Source of the DNA: Candidatus Woesearchaeota archaeon
GTDB lineage: Archaea; Nanobdellota; Nanobdellia; UBA10117
NCBI GenBank assembly: GCA_023245115.1
Contig: JAHFKX010000023.1
Coordinates: 1 to 10,255, forward strand
Direction of reading: 5' to 3'
DNA: 10,255 bases
Shown: positions 1 through 4,841 of the stretch, one piece after another
Layout: each line of letters starts with the position of its first letter
Position numbering within the stretch: the first letter of the stretch is position 1
Translations under genes and position numbers: made by a program
Notes under the pieces: generated by a model
The model's database searches: none
The model's input: the letters and a program-made list of their open reading frames with translations, nothing else
Told to the model about the DNA's origin: nothing

Positions 1-123
1 AGGGCCTTCATTTCTAAAGTCGTAGTCAAAATACACACTGTGAACGCCTGCAACGAAATCCCTAACTATTTGTTCTAATTCTGCGCCAGATTTTTCTTTT
101 ACTAATTCTTCGAGCTCGTTCAT
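1..123 (-). CDS. N-terminal fragment of an unrecognised protein, last visible gene of the NAD-salvage operon
   Basis: Only the first 41 residues are visible; the gene continues past the left edge. The protein starts MNELEELVKEKSGAELEQIV, a charged helical stretch, followed by a more aromatic segment (VYFDYDF). I do not recognise the family. The ATG (123-121) overlaps the TGA stop of the nicotinamidase gene in an ATGA arrangement, so translation is probably coupled. A GGAGGG Shine-Dalgarno sequence lies 9 nt upstream inside the nicotinamidase 3' end, which supports this start. Position in the operon suggests a role linked to NAD metabolism, but that is inference from context only. Confidence 0.7.
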   Translation of the reverse strand, partial: MNELEELVKEKSGAELEQIVRDFVAGVHSVYFDYDFRNEGP

Positions 124-776
124 AATAATTTTCCCTCCAAAACGTCTTTCGTTGTGATTGTCTTTACGCCAGCAGCCAGCATTTCCTCCAGCGCAGATTT
201 TCCGTCTTTTTCATTTACTGATGTTATTGCATCAGTCACGAGATATACTTCAAGCCCGGATTTTCTTAATCCCAGGGCTGCGAGTTTGACACAGTAATCC
301 GTAGCAACGCCATAAACAACTGCTGCTCTCGCTCCAGAATTTGCAACAAACTTGCCAGCATAATAATTTGTAAAAACATCATTGTTATCTTTTTCAAAAA
401 CAAGCTCGCCTTTGTGCTGCAGCATTTTGTTAAGAGTTGGAGAATAAGTTAATATTTCCATTTCAATAAATTCCATGTACGTGCCTTCAGTTGTTGGTAT
501 TACTAATGGATTTTTTGGTGTGGTTTCTGGAATGTTTTTGTAGCCTTTGGTGCCAGCCATACAGTGCGGCGGAAATTGCCCGCCATTTTGAATTAACTCG
601 CGAGACTTGTTGTTGTGCGAATCTCTTGAGAGAATAATTTTTTGCCTGTGCAGCCTCGCGTATTTTGTCAATGCCACGAGATTCGGTTTTATTTCTTCAG
701 CGCCATGCACGTACAGCGCGCCGTCTTTGTTCGTGAAATCTTTTTGTGTATCTACATTCCAAAATATTAGTTTCAT
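120..776 (-). CDS. pncA: Nicotinamidase (isochorismatase-like hydrolase family)
   Basis: Hydrolyses nicotinamide to nicotinate and ammonia in the cytoplasm, the first step of the Preiss-Handler NAD salvage route. The 218-aa protein carries the catalytic triad expected for the family: D9 in NVDTQKDF, K129 in FEKDNND and C162 in GVATDYCVK. The metal site is visible as D52 and H54 in SRDSHNN and H71 in FPPHCMAGT; the other histidine of mycobacterial PncA is absent and E60 may stand in, as Glu does in some nicotinamidases. Length is normal. The ATG overlaps the upstream TGA by 4 nt, with a GGAGGAG ribosome site just ahead of it. It lies in the same operon as nicotinate phosphoribosyltransferase, which uses its product. 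Another isochorismatase-family amidase is possible but less likely given that partner. Confidence 0.93.
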   Translation of the reverse strand: MKLIFWNVDTQKDFTNKDGALYVHGAEEIKPNLVALTKYARLHRQKIILSRDSHNNKSRELIQNGGQFPPHCMAGTKGYKNIPETTPKNPLVIPTTEGTYMEFIEMEILTYSPTLNKMLQHKGELVFEKDNNDVFTNYYAGKFVANSGARAAVVYGVATDYCVKLAALGLRKSGLEVYLVTDAITSVNEKDGKSALEEMLAAGVKTITTKDVLEGKLL

Positions 777-1102
777 CGTTCTCCTCCTGGCCAGCTCGGA
801 ATTTTTTTTACTTTTTCTTTCGTGTCGCTAGTGTATTGCGTTTCGCCGCACGAGCCGCATGTTCTGCGCCATCTGGCTTCTGTTCTTGCTGGAACGTAAA
901 CTGGGCCTTGCCAATCCACACCCATCGTGCCTGGCTTATCCCCAGGCACTGTATATTCTGGGGCGTAAATTGGGTCGTAAACTGTTTCGCCAAACTTGTG
1001 TGGGCAAGAACGAACTACTGACTCCAGGCCGGTCTCTGCTTTAGATAGTTCTTTTCTCAGAAGTTCTACTTTTTCGCGCAATTCTCTGACGTCTGGTATC
1101 AT
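773..1102 (-). CDS. Small protein with paired Cys/His motifs, possible zinc ribbon; function unknown
   Basis: 109 aa from the ATG at 1102. An upstream in-frame ATG at 1123 would add seven residues, but the GGAGG lying between the two ATGs, 10 nt before the second, and the 1-nt gap after the preceding stop favour 1102. The N-terminal 30 residues look like a charged helix or coiled coil (VRELREKVELLRKELSKAE). A CPH motif (C33, H35) and a later CGSC motif (C82, C85) could together bind one zinc; the segment between them is rich in Pro, Gly and aromatic residues. The stop overlaps the nicotinamidase start (ATGA). I do not recognise the family. Its place between the two NAD-salvage enzymes suggests co-regulation, not a known function. 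Confidence 0.75.
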   Translation of the reverse strand: MIPDVRELREKVELLRKELSKAETGLESVVRSCPHKFGETVYDPIYAPEYTVPGDKPGTMGVDWQGPVYVPARTEARWRRTCGSCGETQYTSDTKEKVKKIPSWPGGER

Positions 1103-1103
1103 C

Positions 1104-1529
1104 TTACTTCGGCCTCCAGCCATACAACATTACGTTTGCAACATGATGACACGAATCGTCTGTAAAACCAACATTATTACCATCAACTTCAAAACCAACG
1201 GTGCGCTCCAAATCTTTTTCCGGAATTTGCGCGATAACTTCAGCAATTGTTGGCTTAAAGAATACTGGAGCGCCATAAATAAACTGCATTTGCAGTGTGG
1301 CAAATGGCTTAGGACTAACTTCTCTTGCTATCTTAGTAGGTTTTGGCTCCCATAGAAATGACCTGCTATAAATATTTACATCTTTTATGTGATATAAATC
1401 GCCAGCTTCGTGCTGTATATGGCCTGCTGTTGTTTTAGCAAATCTTATTAGTGGTTTTATTTTCGGCGCGCATCGCATTATTATTGGCGCAGCGTTTCGT
1501 ATTATTTCGTGCAAATCAATATTTTTCAT
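1104..1529 (-). CDS. Unrecognised 141-aa protein in the NAD-salvage operon
   Basis: The start overlaps the stop of the nicotinate phosphoribosyltransferase gene (ATGA), with a GAGGT about 10 nt upstream, so it is very likely translated as part of the operon. I see no transmembrane segment or signal peptide. Histidines cluster in HIQHEAGDLYH (residues 37-47), and there is a DDSCHH near the C-terminus (C127, H128, H129); these could bind metal, but no family motif is recognisable. The middle contains a Trp/Phe/Tyr-rich segment (YSRSFLWEPKP) typical of a compact globular fold. No function is assigned. Candidates from context are an accessory factor for NAD precursor processing or an unrelated passenger gene. 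Confidence 0.75.
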   Translation of the reverse strand: MKNIDLHEIIRNAAPIIMRCAPKIKPLIRFAKTTAGHIQHEAGDLYHIKDVNIYSRSFLWEPKPTKIAREVSPKPFATLQMQFIYGAPVFFKPTIAEVIAQIPEKDLERTVGFEVDGNNVGFTDDSCHHVANVMLYGWRPK

Positions 1530-2644
1530 TTCAACACGACCTCTTCCAGCCTGTCGATTGGCCTGAAGAACCTGCCAGCCTTTGAGATTCGCCTGCCATC
1601 TACTTCCACAATATCTGCCTTGGTTTCGATTGCTTTATAGAGCCCGCCTACTCCAAGCGAATCGAATAATCTGTGCCCAAGCTTTTTTTCTGCAGCTGAA
1701 AATGCAGCAACTTTTTTTGCATCAGCAAATCCGCTCGAGAGAACAATCTGCTTGTTTACGTAGCCCATTGACTTTAGCTGTTGATAGAAATTTTTTACGA
1801 GCTCGATTGTTACGCCATTTCCGGTTTCATACTGCATGCCATTATTTTTTGTTCCACCTTCTCCGATGTTTTCGCCGCAAGTATCTAGCCTGAAACCATC
1901 AATTTTGCCGCCCAATTCTTCTAAAACTAATTTTGCATCGGCCAGCTCGCGATTGAATGTATCAATTAGCATTATTCTCGGCACGGATTTATCGACGTGC
2001 TTGTCAAATGCCTTTGCAGCTTCTACTGAACCTCGCTGCGTTCCGTATTTTGCGCCGAACATTAACATTAAGACGTGTGGCGTTGTTCCAAGCCCAACTT
2101 TTCCGTAAGCCGCAGCGCCGACATCGGTTGAACAATTTTTTATTCCGCCATCGTAGGCTGCCTTGCTAATTTCTGCATCGCGGCTCCAATGCCAGTGCCT
2201 TGCCCCAAAGTAAACTACGGGCCTGCCTTCAGCGGCCGCAGCAACTTTTTTTGCATTTTCAGTAATAGATTGTAAATCTAATCTCAGGCCGGCTGCCTCG
2301 CTTGTCTTGCCTGACATTGCGCTAAGATACATTGTTTCTAGTTCTATTATTTCCTGAATCGGCGCCTCAATTTGCATGACGACTTCGCCTGGCTTGTACT
2401 CCGAGCCCTCTGGCAGGGCAAGGATTCTTCCACTGTTTCTTATATTAGAATATTTGTCAAGAATTGCAATCGCTTCTTCAATTCCGAAAACCCTTCCAGG
2501 GCCTCTGCGGATAAATATCTGCATTTTCACGTTTGGATTCATGCCTTCGCCCTTTAGTACTTGGTTTGAACGCAGGAAGTATTTGTCTGTGTAGGGCTCG
2601 TGCGTTTCAGGCAGATCGAATTTCGACGTATCAATTTCAATCAT
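1526..2644 (-). CDS. pncB: Nicotinate phosphoribosyltransferase
   Basis: Condenses nicotinate with PRPP to give nicotinate mononucleotide, the step after nicotinamidase in NAD salvage. The 372-aa protein has the family signature order: YTDKYFLRS near the N-terminus (18-26), ETMYLSAMSG (103-112), FGARHWHWSRD (146-156), GTTPH (186-190), IDTFNRE (227-233), FRLDTCGEN (251-259), SSGFAD (303-308) and GVGG (331-334), as expected for a type II phosphoribosyltransferase barrel. It resembles the archaeal Thermoplasma-type enzyme in size, but the C-terminus ends in FRPIDRLEEVVLK without the four-cysteine zinc knuckle known there. RLDTCGE replaces the more usual RLDSGD. AGGAG lies 6 nt before the ATG. 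First gene of the operon, with a TATA box about 85 nt upstream. A nicotinamide or quinolinate PRTase is an alternative, but the nicotinamidase partner supports nicotinate. Confidence 0.93.
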   Translation of the reverse strand: MIEIDTSKFDLPETHEPYTDKYFLRSNQVLKGEGMNPNVKMQIFIRRGPGRVFGIEEAIAILDKYSNIRNSGRILALPEGSEYKPGEVVMQIEAPIQEIIELETMYLSAMSGKTSEAAGLRLDLQSITENAKKVAAAAEGRPVVYFGARHWHWSRDAEISKAAYDGGIKNCSTDVGAAAYGKVGLGTTPHVLMLMFGAKYGTQRGSVEAAKAFDKHVDKSVPRIMLIDTFNRELADAKLVLEELGGKIDGFRLDTCGENIGEGGTKNNGMQYETGNGVTIELVKNFYQQLKSMGYVNKQIVLSSGFADAKKVAAFSAAEKKLGHRLFDSLGVGGLYKAIETKADIVEVDGRRISKAGRFFRPIDRLEEVVLK

Positions 2645-2681
2645 TTTTCACTCCTAATTGTTTTTATTTCGGTTTCACATA

Positions 2682-2735
2682 GTGTGTTTTGCACACCAAA
2701 CTTAGTGTAACAACAACACTACTACTATTTAAAGC
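2682..2735 (-). promoter_or_regulatory. Promoter and candidate operator of the NAD-salvage operon
   Basis: On the minus strand an archaeal TATA box, CTTTAAATAG, occupies about 2726-2735, preceded by A-rich sequence that could act as BRE; initiation is expected near 2704. Two inverted repeats lie downstream of the TATA box: AGTGT-N7-ACACT (2704-2720), over the predicted start site, and GTGTG-N5-CACAC (2682-2696), in the early leader. Both share the GTGT/ACAC half-site, so they may be two operators for one dimeric regulator. The roughly 60-nt leader ends with AGGAG before the ATG. The TATA call is fairly secure; the operator reading is inference. Confidence 0.5.
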
Positions 2736-2776
2736 TTTTGCTTGGCAAGAATACACAATAATACTGCTAAAACATG

Positions 2777-2781
2777 AAAAA
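2777..2781 (-). terminator. Oligo-T terminator after tRNA-Ser
   Basis: Five consecutive T residues on the minus strand follow the tRNA discriminator base by two nucleotides (CC). Short T runs are the normal archaeal intrinsic termination signal. The sequence after G73 is CCT, so the full CCA tail is not encoded and would be added by a nucleotidyltransferase. Confidence 0.5.
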
Positions 2782-2797
2782 GGCGCCGGCGGCAGGA

Positions 2798-2950
2798 GTT
2801 TCTTCACGTGTGACGTTATTGGCATCGAAGATGCCTCACCTTTCTTTTAGGGTGCCACGGGACCTTTTCTTTTGTGACGCAAGAAAAATCTTCGGATTTT
2901 TCTGCGCCCAGAAAATGCTTTGCATTTTCTTGGGAAAAAAGGCAGTGTGA
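2798..2950 (-). other. Second tRNA-Ser intron, in the T-loop (about position 59/60), 153 nt
   Basis: Inserted between A59 and T60; because TC occurs at both borders the cut could be placed up to two bases later with the same product. A bulge-helix-bulge-like junction can be drawn: the T stem, a 3-nt bulge ACT (2799-2797) on the 3' side, a TTC/GAA helix (2956-2954 with 2802-2800), an AAA bulge facing a single A, then a TCAC/GTGA helix (2950-2947 with 2807-2804). Inside are three hairpins: 2907-2934 (12 bp with one bulge), 2882-2903 (9 bp) and 2821-2835 (6 bp). I see no homing-endonuclease reading frame and no C/D box pair. Confidence 0.85.
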
Positions 2951-2981
2951 TTTGAACCTACAATCCCTTACGGGACTCGCT

Positions 2982-3085
2982 CTCCTTCCCTGGGAGGATC
3001 CATTGCTTTTTGTGCGACCTTGCGTCGCACTCTTTTCTTTTTGGATGCCCAAGAGCCTTTTTCTTTTTCAAAAAAAAGGCTGCTG
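2982..3085 (-). other. First tRNA-Ser intron, canonical 37/38 site, 104 nt
   Basis: Lies between G37 and A38 of the anticodon loop; a GAG repeated at both borders makes the exact cut ambiguous without changing the mature tRNA. The junction is a relaxed bulge-helix-bulge at best: CCTT (3092-3089) can face AAGG (2987-2984), but a textbook 4-bp central helix with two 3-nt bulges is not clear. The intron holds a perfect 7-bp hairpin with a 5-nt loop (3012-3030) and an 8-bp GCCTTTTT/AAAAAGGC hairpin (3055-3080). Confidence 0.85.
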
Positions 3086-3129
3086 CTCAAGGCGAGCGCC
3101 ATACCGAGTTAGGCGACGCCGGCACATAA

Positions 3130-3156
3130 ATTTTTATAGCTTACGGTTTAAAAATC
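3130..3156. promoter_or_regulatory. Back-to-back TATA boxes for tRNA-Ser (minus) and the Nudix gene (plus)
   Basis: The minus-strand box TTTTTAAACC (3154-3145) is centred about 26 nt before tRNA nucleotide 1, as expected for transcription starting at or near the mature 5' end. The plus-strand box ATTTTTATAG (3130-3139) is centred about 28 nt before the Nudix ATG, predicting a leaderless mRNA. The two boxes sit within 27 bp, so the two transcription complexes would probably compete. Confidence 0.6.
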
Positions 3157-3163
3157 AACCGCA

Positions 3164-3616
3164 ATGCGAGTTGGAGCCTACGATCCGAAAAATCTCCCAG
3201 AAGATATTTATAATTTGTATTTGCAAATCGCAGTTATACCTTGTGTAGATTTTGTAATAGTTAGCGATGGAAAAGTTCTGCTTGCGAGAAGAAACATTCC
3301 GCCGAACAAAGGCATGTGGCACTTGCCTGGCGGGCGGGCAATAAAGGGAGAACGTTTGGTCGATACGGTCACGCGCAAAGCGCGTGAAGAGACGGGTTTG
3401 GAAGTTGAAATCGTCAAATACTTAGGCTACTTCGATTATCCGGAAAGCGATCCAAGAGGGCACTTTTTGTCACACGCGTACCTTTTGAAACCAGTCGGCG
3501 GCGAACTAAGAAACAACGAAGAAAACAGTGAACTAAAATTCTTCGACATGGCGCCAAAAGAAATTGGTTTTTTACACCACAAACAAATACTTAAGGCAAC
3601 GGGTTTTTACGATTAA
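3164..3616 (+). CDS. Nudix hydrolase
   Basis: 150-aa Nudix-fold pyrophosphohydrolase. Residues 45-56 (IPPNKGMWHLPG) and the Nudix box that follows are clear: G57, then five residues, E63, then R71-K72-A73, E75-E76, G78 and L79. This matches Gx5Ex7REUxEExGU except that the Glu of REU is Lys72; the two metal-binding glutamates E75 and E76 are kept. The RxxxPxxGxWxLPGGR context resembles ADP-ribose or GDP-sugar hydrolases, but the substrate cannot be set from sequence. There is no DNA-binding extension, so it is not an NrtR-type regulator despite lying near NAD genes. ADP-ribose or NADH cleavage would fit the neighbourhood, but this is a guess. Predicted leaderless; single-gene unit. Confidence 0.9.
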   Translation: MRVGAYDPKNLPEDIYNLYLQIAVIPCVDFVIVSDGKVLLARRNIPPNKGMWHLPGGRAIKGERLVDTVTRKAREETGLEVEIVKYLGYFDYPESDPRGHFLSHAYLLKPVGGELRNNEENSELKFFDMAPKEIGFLHHKQILKATGFYD

Positions 3617-3757
3617 ACACATATTTTACAAACAGTTATAACTTGAACTCACCGCTCGGCGCCTAACGCAGAAACTATGTTTCTGCGGAATGGAAAAATG
3701 CAAACATTTTTTCATATTCCCCGCACTTAAGTGCGGGGTTTTCGCCATTTTTCCATA
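3617..3757. other. Non-coding hairpin cluster downstream of the Nudix gene
   Basis: No credible gene is seen here. Three nested or adjacent structures stand out: a perfect 9-bp hairpin CGCAGAAAC-TAT-GTTTCTGCG (3667-3687); an outer 10-bp stem TGGAAAAATG (3691-3700) with CATTTTTCCA (3746-3755); and inside it the perfect 20-nt palindrome CCCCGCACTTAAGTGCGGGG (3719-3738) followed by TTTT. It could terminate the Nudix transcript, or be a small structured RNA. An ACA follows the outer stem at 3758-3760, which recalls H/ACA guides, but the distance to the upper stem (about 19 nt) is longer than usual and no kink-turn is evident. Confidence 0.45.
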
Positions 3758-3869
3758 ACACTAATTTCGCTTTGCTCATCGGCAAATAAAAGTGGCCATA
3801 GAAACTTTTATAACATCGACTTCACCCGCTCTTCGACGAATAGCGTTTCTTCGGAAACTTTATAAACCA
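3755..3869 (+). repeat. Tandem hairpin-TATA repeat units upstream of eL43 (two copies)
   Basis: Two adjacent units of about 52-55 bp start with ATAACA at 3755 and 3810 and end with a GAAACTTT-type box that runs into the next ATAA. The first 26 nt (3755-3780) match 5105-5130 at 25 of 26 positions. The last 25 nt (3845-3869) are identical to 5141-5165 and contain a GTTTC-TTCG-GAAAC hairpin abutting the TATA box. The spacer in the second unit has a TCGA/TCGA inverted repeat. Tandem promoters or a small dispersed element are both possible. Confidence 0.65.
3857..3868 (+). promoter_or_regulatory. TATA box of eL43-rpoP
   Basis: ACTTTATAAACC, preceded by a BRE-like CGGAA, is centred about 25.5 nt before the eL43 ATG at 3888. 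This places initiation at or next to the start codon (leaderless) and rules out any longer N-terminus. A second, weaker box (CTTTTATAAC, 3805-3814) lies about 53 nt upstream. Confidence 0.7.
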
Positions 3870-3887
3870 TGCTTAAAACCACTTTAT

Positions 3888-4166
3888 ATGGCTCATACTA
3901 AAAAAGTCGGCTCAACAGGACGGTTTGGCGCGCACTACGGCCTTAGGATTAGGAAGAAAGTTCTCGAGATAGAACGCATACAGCTAGCCAAGCATAAGTG
4001 CCCTTACTGCAGCAAGTTCACGGTCAAACGAGTATCTGCAGGCATCTGGGTTTGCAGGCACTGCCACGTCAAATTCGCCGGAAGGGCATATGAACCCGGC
4101 GTGACAAAGGAAATTCTGGAAGCGCCGCTCACAGCAATACTGCCTGCCGAGGAGGCAAAGGCATAA
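3888..4166 (+). CDS. rpl37ae: Large ribosomal subunit protein eL43 (L37Ae)
   Basis: Zinc-ribbon protein of the archaeal/eukaryotic 50S/60S subunit. The 92-aa product begins MAHTKKVGSTGRFGAHYG, the standard eL43 N-terminus, and holds CPYC (C38, C41) and CRHC (C56, C59) zinc knuckles, followed by the expected GRAYEP segment. An in-frame ATG at 3792 would add 32 residues (MAIETFITS...), but these come from repeat and promoter DNA; the TATA spacing and family length both fix the start at 3888. The gene for RpoP follows after one nucleotide, forming a bicistronic unit seen in many archaea. The C-terminal tail (PAEEAKA) is a little Ala/Glu-rich but normal. Confidence 0.96.
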   Translation: MAHTKKVGSTGRFGAHYGLRIRKKVLEIERIQLAKHKCPYCSKFTVKRVSAGIWVCRHCHVKFAGRAYEPGVTKEILEAPLTAILPAEEAKA

Positions 4167-4167
4167 A

Positions 4168-4302
4168 ATGTATAAATGTTTCAGCTGCAGTCACGAGCTT
4201 ACAAGAAAAGACATAGAACGAAGAACAATCTGCCCTTACTGCGGCTTTAGAATAATTTCCAAGAATAGGCCAAATATCGTAAAATTAGTTAAAGCTCGGT
4301 AA
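4168..4302 (+). CDS. rpoP: DNA-directed RNA polymerase subunit P (Rpb12 homologue)
   Basis: 44-aa zinc-ribbon subunit of archaeal RNA polymerase, needed for stable assembly of the Rpo3-Rpo10 part of the enzyme and for open-complex formation. The protein begins MYKCFSCSHEL with C4 and C7, then CPYCGFR with C22 and C25, and ends in a basic tail, matching RpoP in size and motif order. It starts one nucleotide after the eL43 stop; GAGGAGG (4149-4155) lies inside the eL43 3' end, about 12 nt upstream, a longer spacing than usual. Its last 14 nt overlap the 3' end of the convergent minus-strand gene. Confidence 0.95.
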   Translation: MYKCFSCSHELTRKDIERRTICPYCGFRIISKNRPNIVKLVKAR

Positions 4303-4786
4303 GCGTGTTAAGAACTGCTTTATGCATTGCCAGTGTTGTGGCCAAAGTAATTATCGGTTTTGGATTTAATCTTAAATAACTATAATATGTTCTCAGCCCT
4401 GTTTCTATCGTTCTCTTTTGCGGATTTTTATCTGCCATTGTCGCGGCAGCCTGCTCAAAGAATCGTGCCTGCTCTTGGGCAATATCTGTGAACAGTAAAT
4501 CGTCTAACAGCTTTAATCCATACTTGCCTGCAAGTGGTGTGCCTTCCATTTGCCCTAGCACCTTCGCCACTAATGGCAAGCCAGACAAAAGAGCAGTTAA
4601 TGCTCTATGATGTCCATCTCGTATAGCAAAGCCGCCACCATAAATTTCTAACTCAATTGGGGCGGACAGCGGACCTGCCTCTTCACCCGCACAGCTAACA
4701 AAACGAGATAATTTTGAAAGATAAAACACTCTATCCTGCGGTGCCAACCGCGCTACAGCTTCTGGTTGGAGGGTAATTATGGCCAT
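4289..4786 (-). CDS. Protein with ParB/sulfiredoxin-like DGHHR motif, function unknown
   Basis: 165 aa from the ATG at 4786. A TTG three codons earlier (4795) is possible, but the TATA box centred at 4815 is 29.5 nt from the ATG and too near the TTG. Counting from the ATG, residues 56-77 (RDGHHRALTALLSG and beyond) match the D-G-x-H-R-x-x-A-x-x-x-x-G core of the ParB N-terminal/sulfiredoxin superfamily, which binds nucleotides. The C-terminal half is probably helical and carries no domain I can name; no helix-turn-helix is evident, so it need not be a partition protein. It is convergent with rpoP, overlapping by 14 nt, and divergent from pcc1. It interrupts an otherwise common archaeal gene order, suggesting a later insertion. 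Confidence 0.75.
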   Translation of the reverse strand: MAIITLQPEAVARLAPQDRVFYLSKLSRFVSCAGEEAGPLSAPIELEIYGGGFAIRDGHHRALTALLSGLPLVAKVLGQMEGTPLAGKYGLKLLDDLLFTDIAQEQARFFEQAAATMADKNPQKRTIETGLRTYYSYLRLNPKPIITLATTLAMHKAVLNTLTEL

Positions 4787-4810
4787 ATGACTCAACTTTA
4801 TGCGCCGATG

Positions 4811-4820
4811 GGTTTAAAAG
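4811..4820. promoter_or_regulatory. Shared palindromic TATA box for pcc1 and the DGHHR gene
   Basis: GGTTTAAAAG contains the palindrome TTTAAA (4813-4818). Its centre is 26.5 nt before the pcc1 ATG (4842) and 29.5 nt before the opposite ATG (4786), in the range for leaderless initiation both ways. The 55-bp intergenic gap shows no other good TATA box, so one site may serve both directions. Confidence 0.55.
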
Positions 4821-4841
4821 CGTTATTTACATAGGTAATTT

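Larger units (their letters stand above)
2784..3123 (-). tRNA. tRNA-Ser(UGA) interrupted by two introns
   Basis: Removing 3085-2982 and 2950-2798 leaves an 83-nt class II tRNA. Acceptor stem GCCGGCG (3123-3117) pairs perfectly with CGCCGGC (2791-2785); U8 is present; the D arm is GCC/GGC (3114-3112 with 3100-3098) with A14, G18, G19 and A21; anticodon stem CTCGC (3096-3092) pairs with GCGAG (2980-2976); loop C-T-TGA-G-A gives anticodon UGA (3089-3087). The long variable arm TCCC-GTAA-GGGA (2975-2964) and discriminator G73 (2784) are serine hallmarks. T stem GTAGG (2961-2957) pairs with CCTGC (2796-2792) around TTCAAAT. A15 and T48 can form the Levitt pair. The gene reads UCA codons. Both introns must be cut by the archaeal splicing endonuclease. 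The gene can be missed by a scan that expects one anticodon intron. A TATA box lies 26 nt upstream. Confidence 0.93.

Noticed and set aside
1103..1123. Upstream ATG for the 109-aa Cys/His protein
   Set aside because: No ribosome site before it, and GGAGG lies between it and the better-placed ATG at 1102.
2816..3248. Open reading frames on both strands across 2816-3248
   Set aside because: They run through the tRNA exons and hairpin introns; composition is basic and low in structure, and the tRNA explains the region fully.
3164..3616. NrtR-like NAD regulator encoded by the Nudix gene
   Set aside because: The protein is only 150 aa and has no winged-helix domain, and its Nudix box is nearly intact.
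3719..3742. Bacterial-type intrinsic terminator
   Set aside because: The palindrome followed by TTTT looks like one, but the T run is short and archaea do not rely on hairpins; it is better described with the surrounding compound structure.
3691..3760. H/ACA guide RNA
   Set aside because: Only the hairpin and a trailing ACA fit; the upper stem is about 19 nt from ACA and no kink-turn is seen.
3792..3887. A 32-residue N-terminal extension of eL43
   Set aside because: It is translated from repeat and promoter DNA; TATA spacing and the family N-terminus MAHTKKVG fix the start at 3888.
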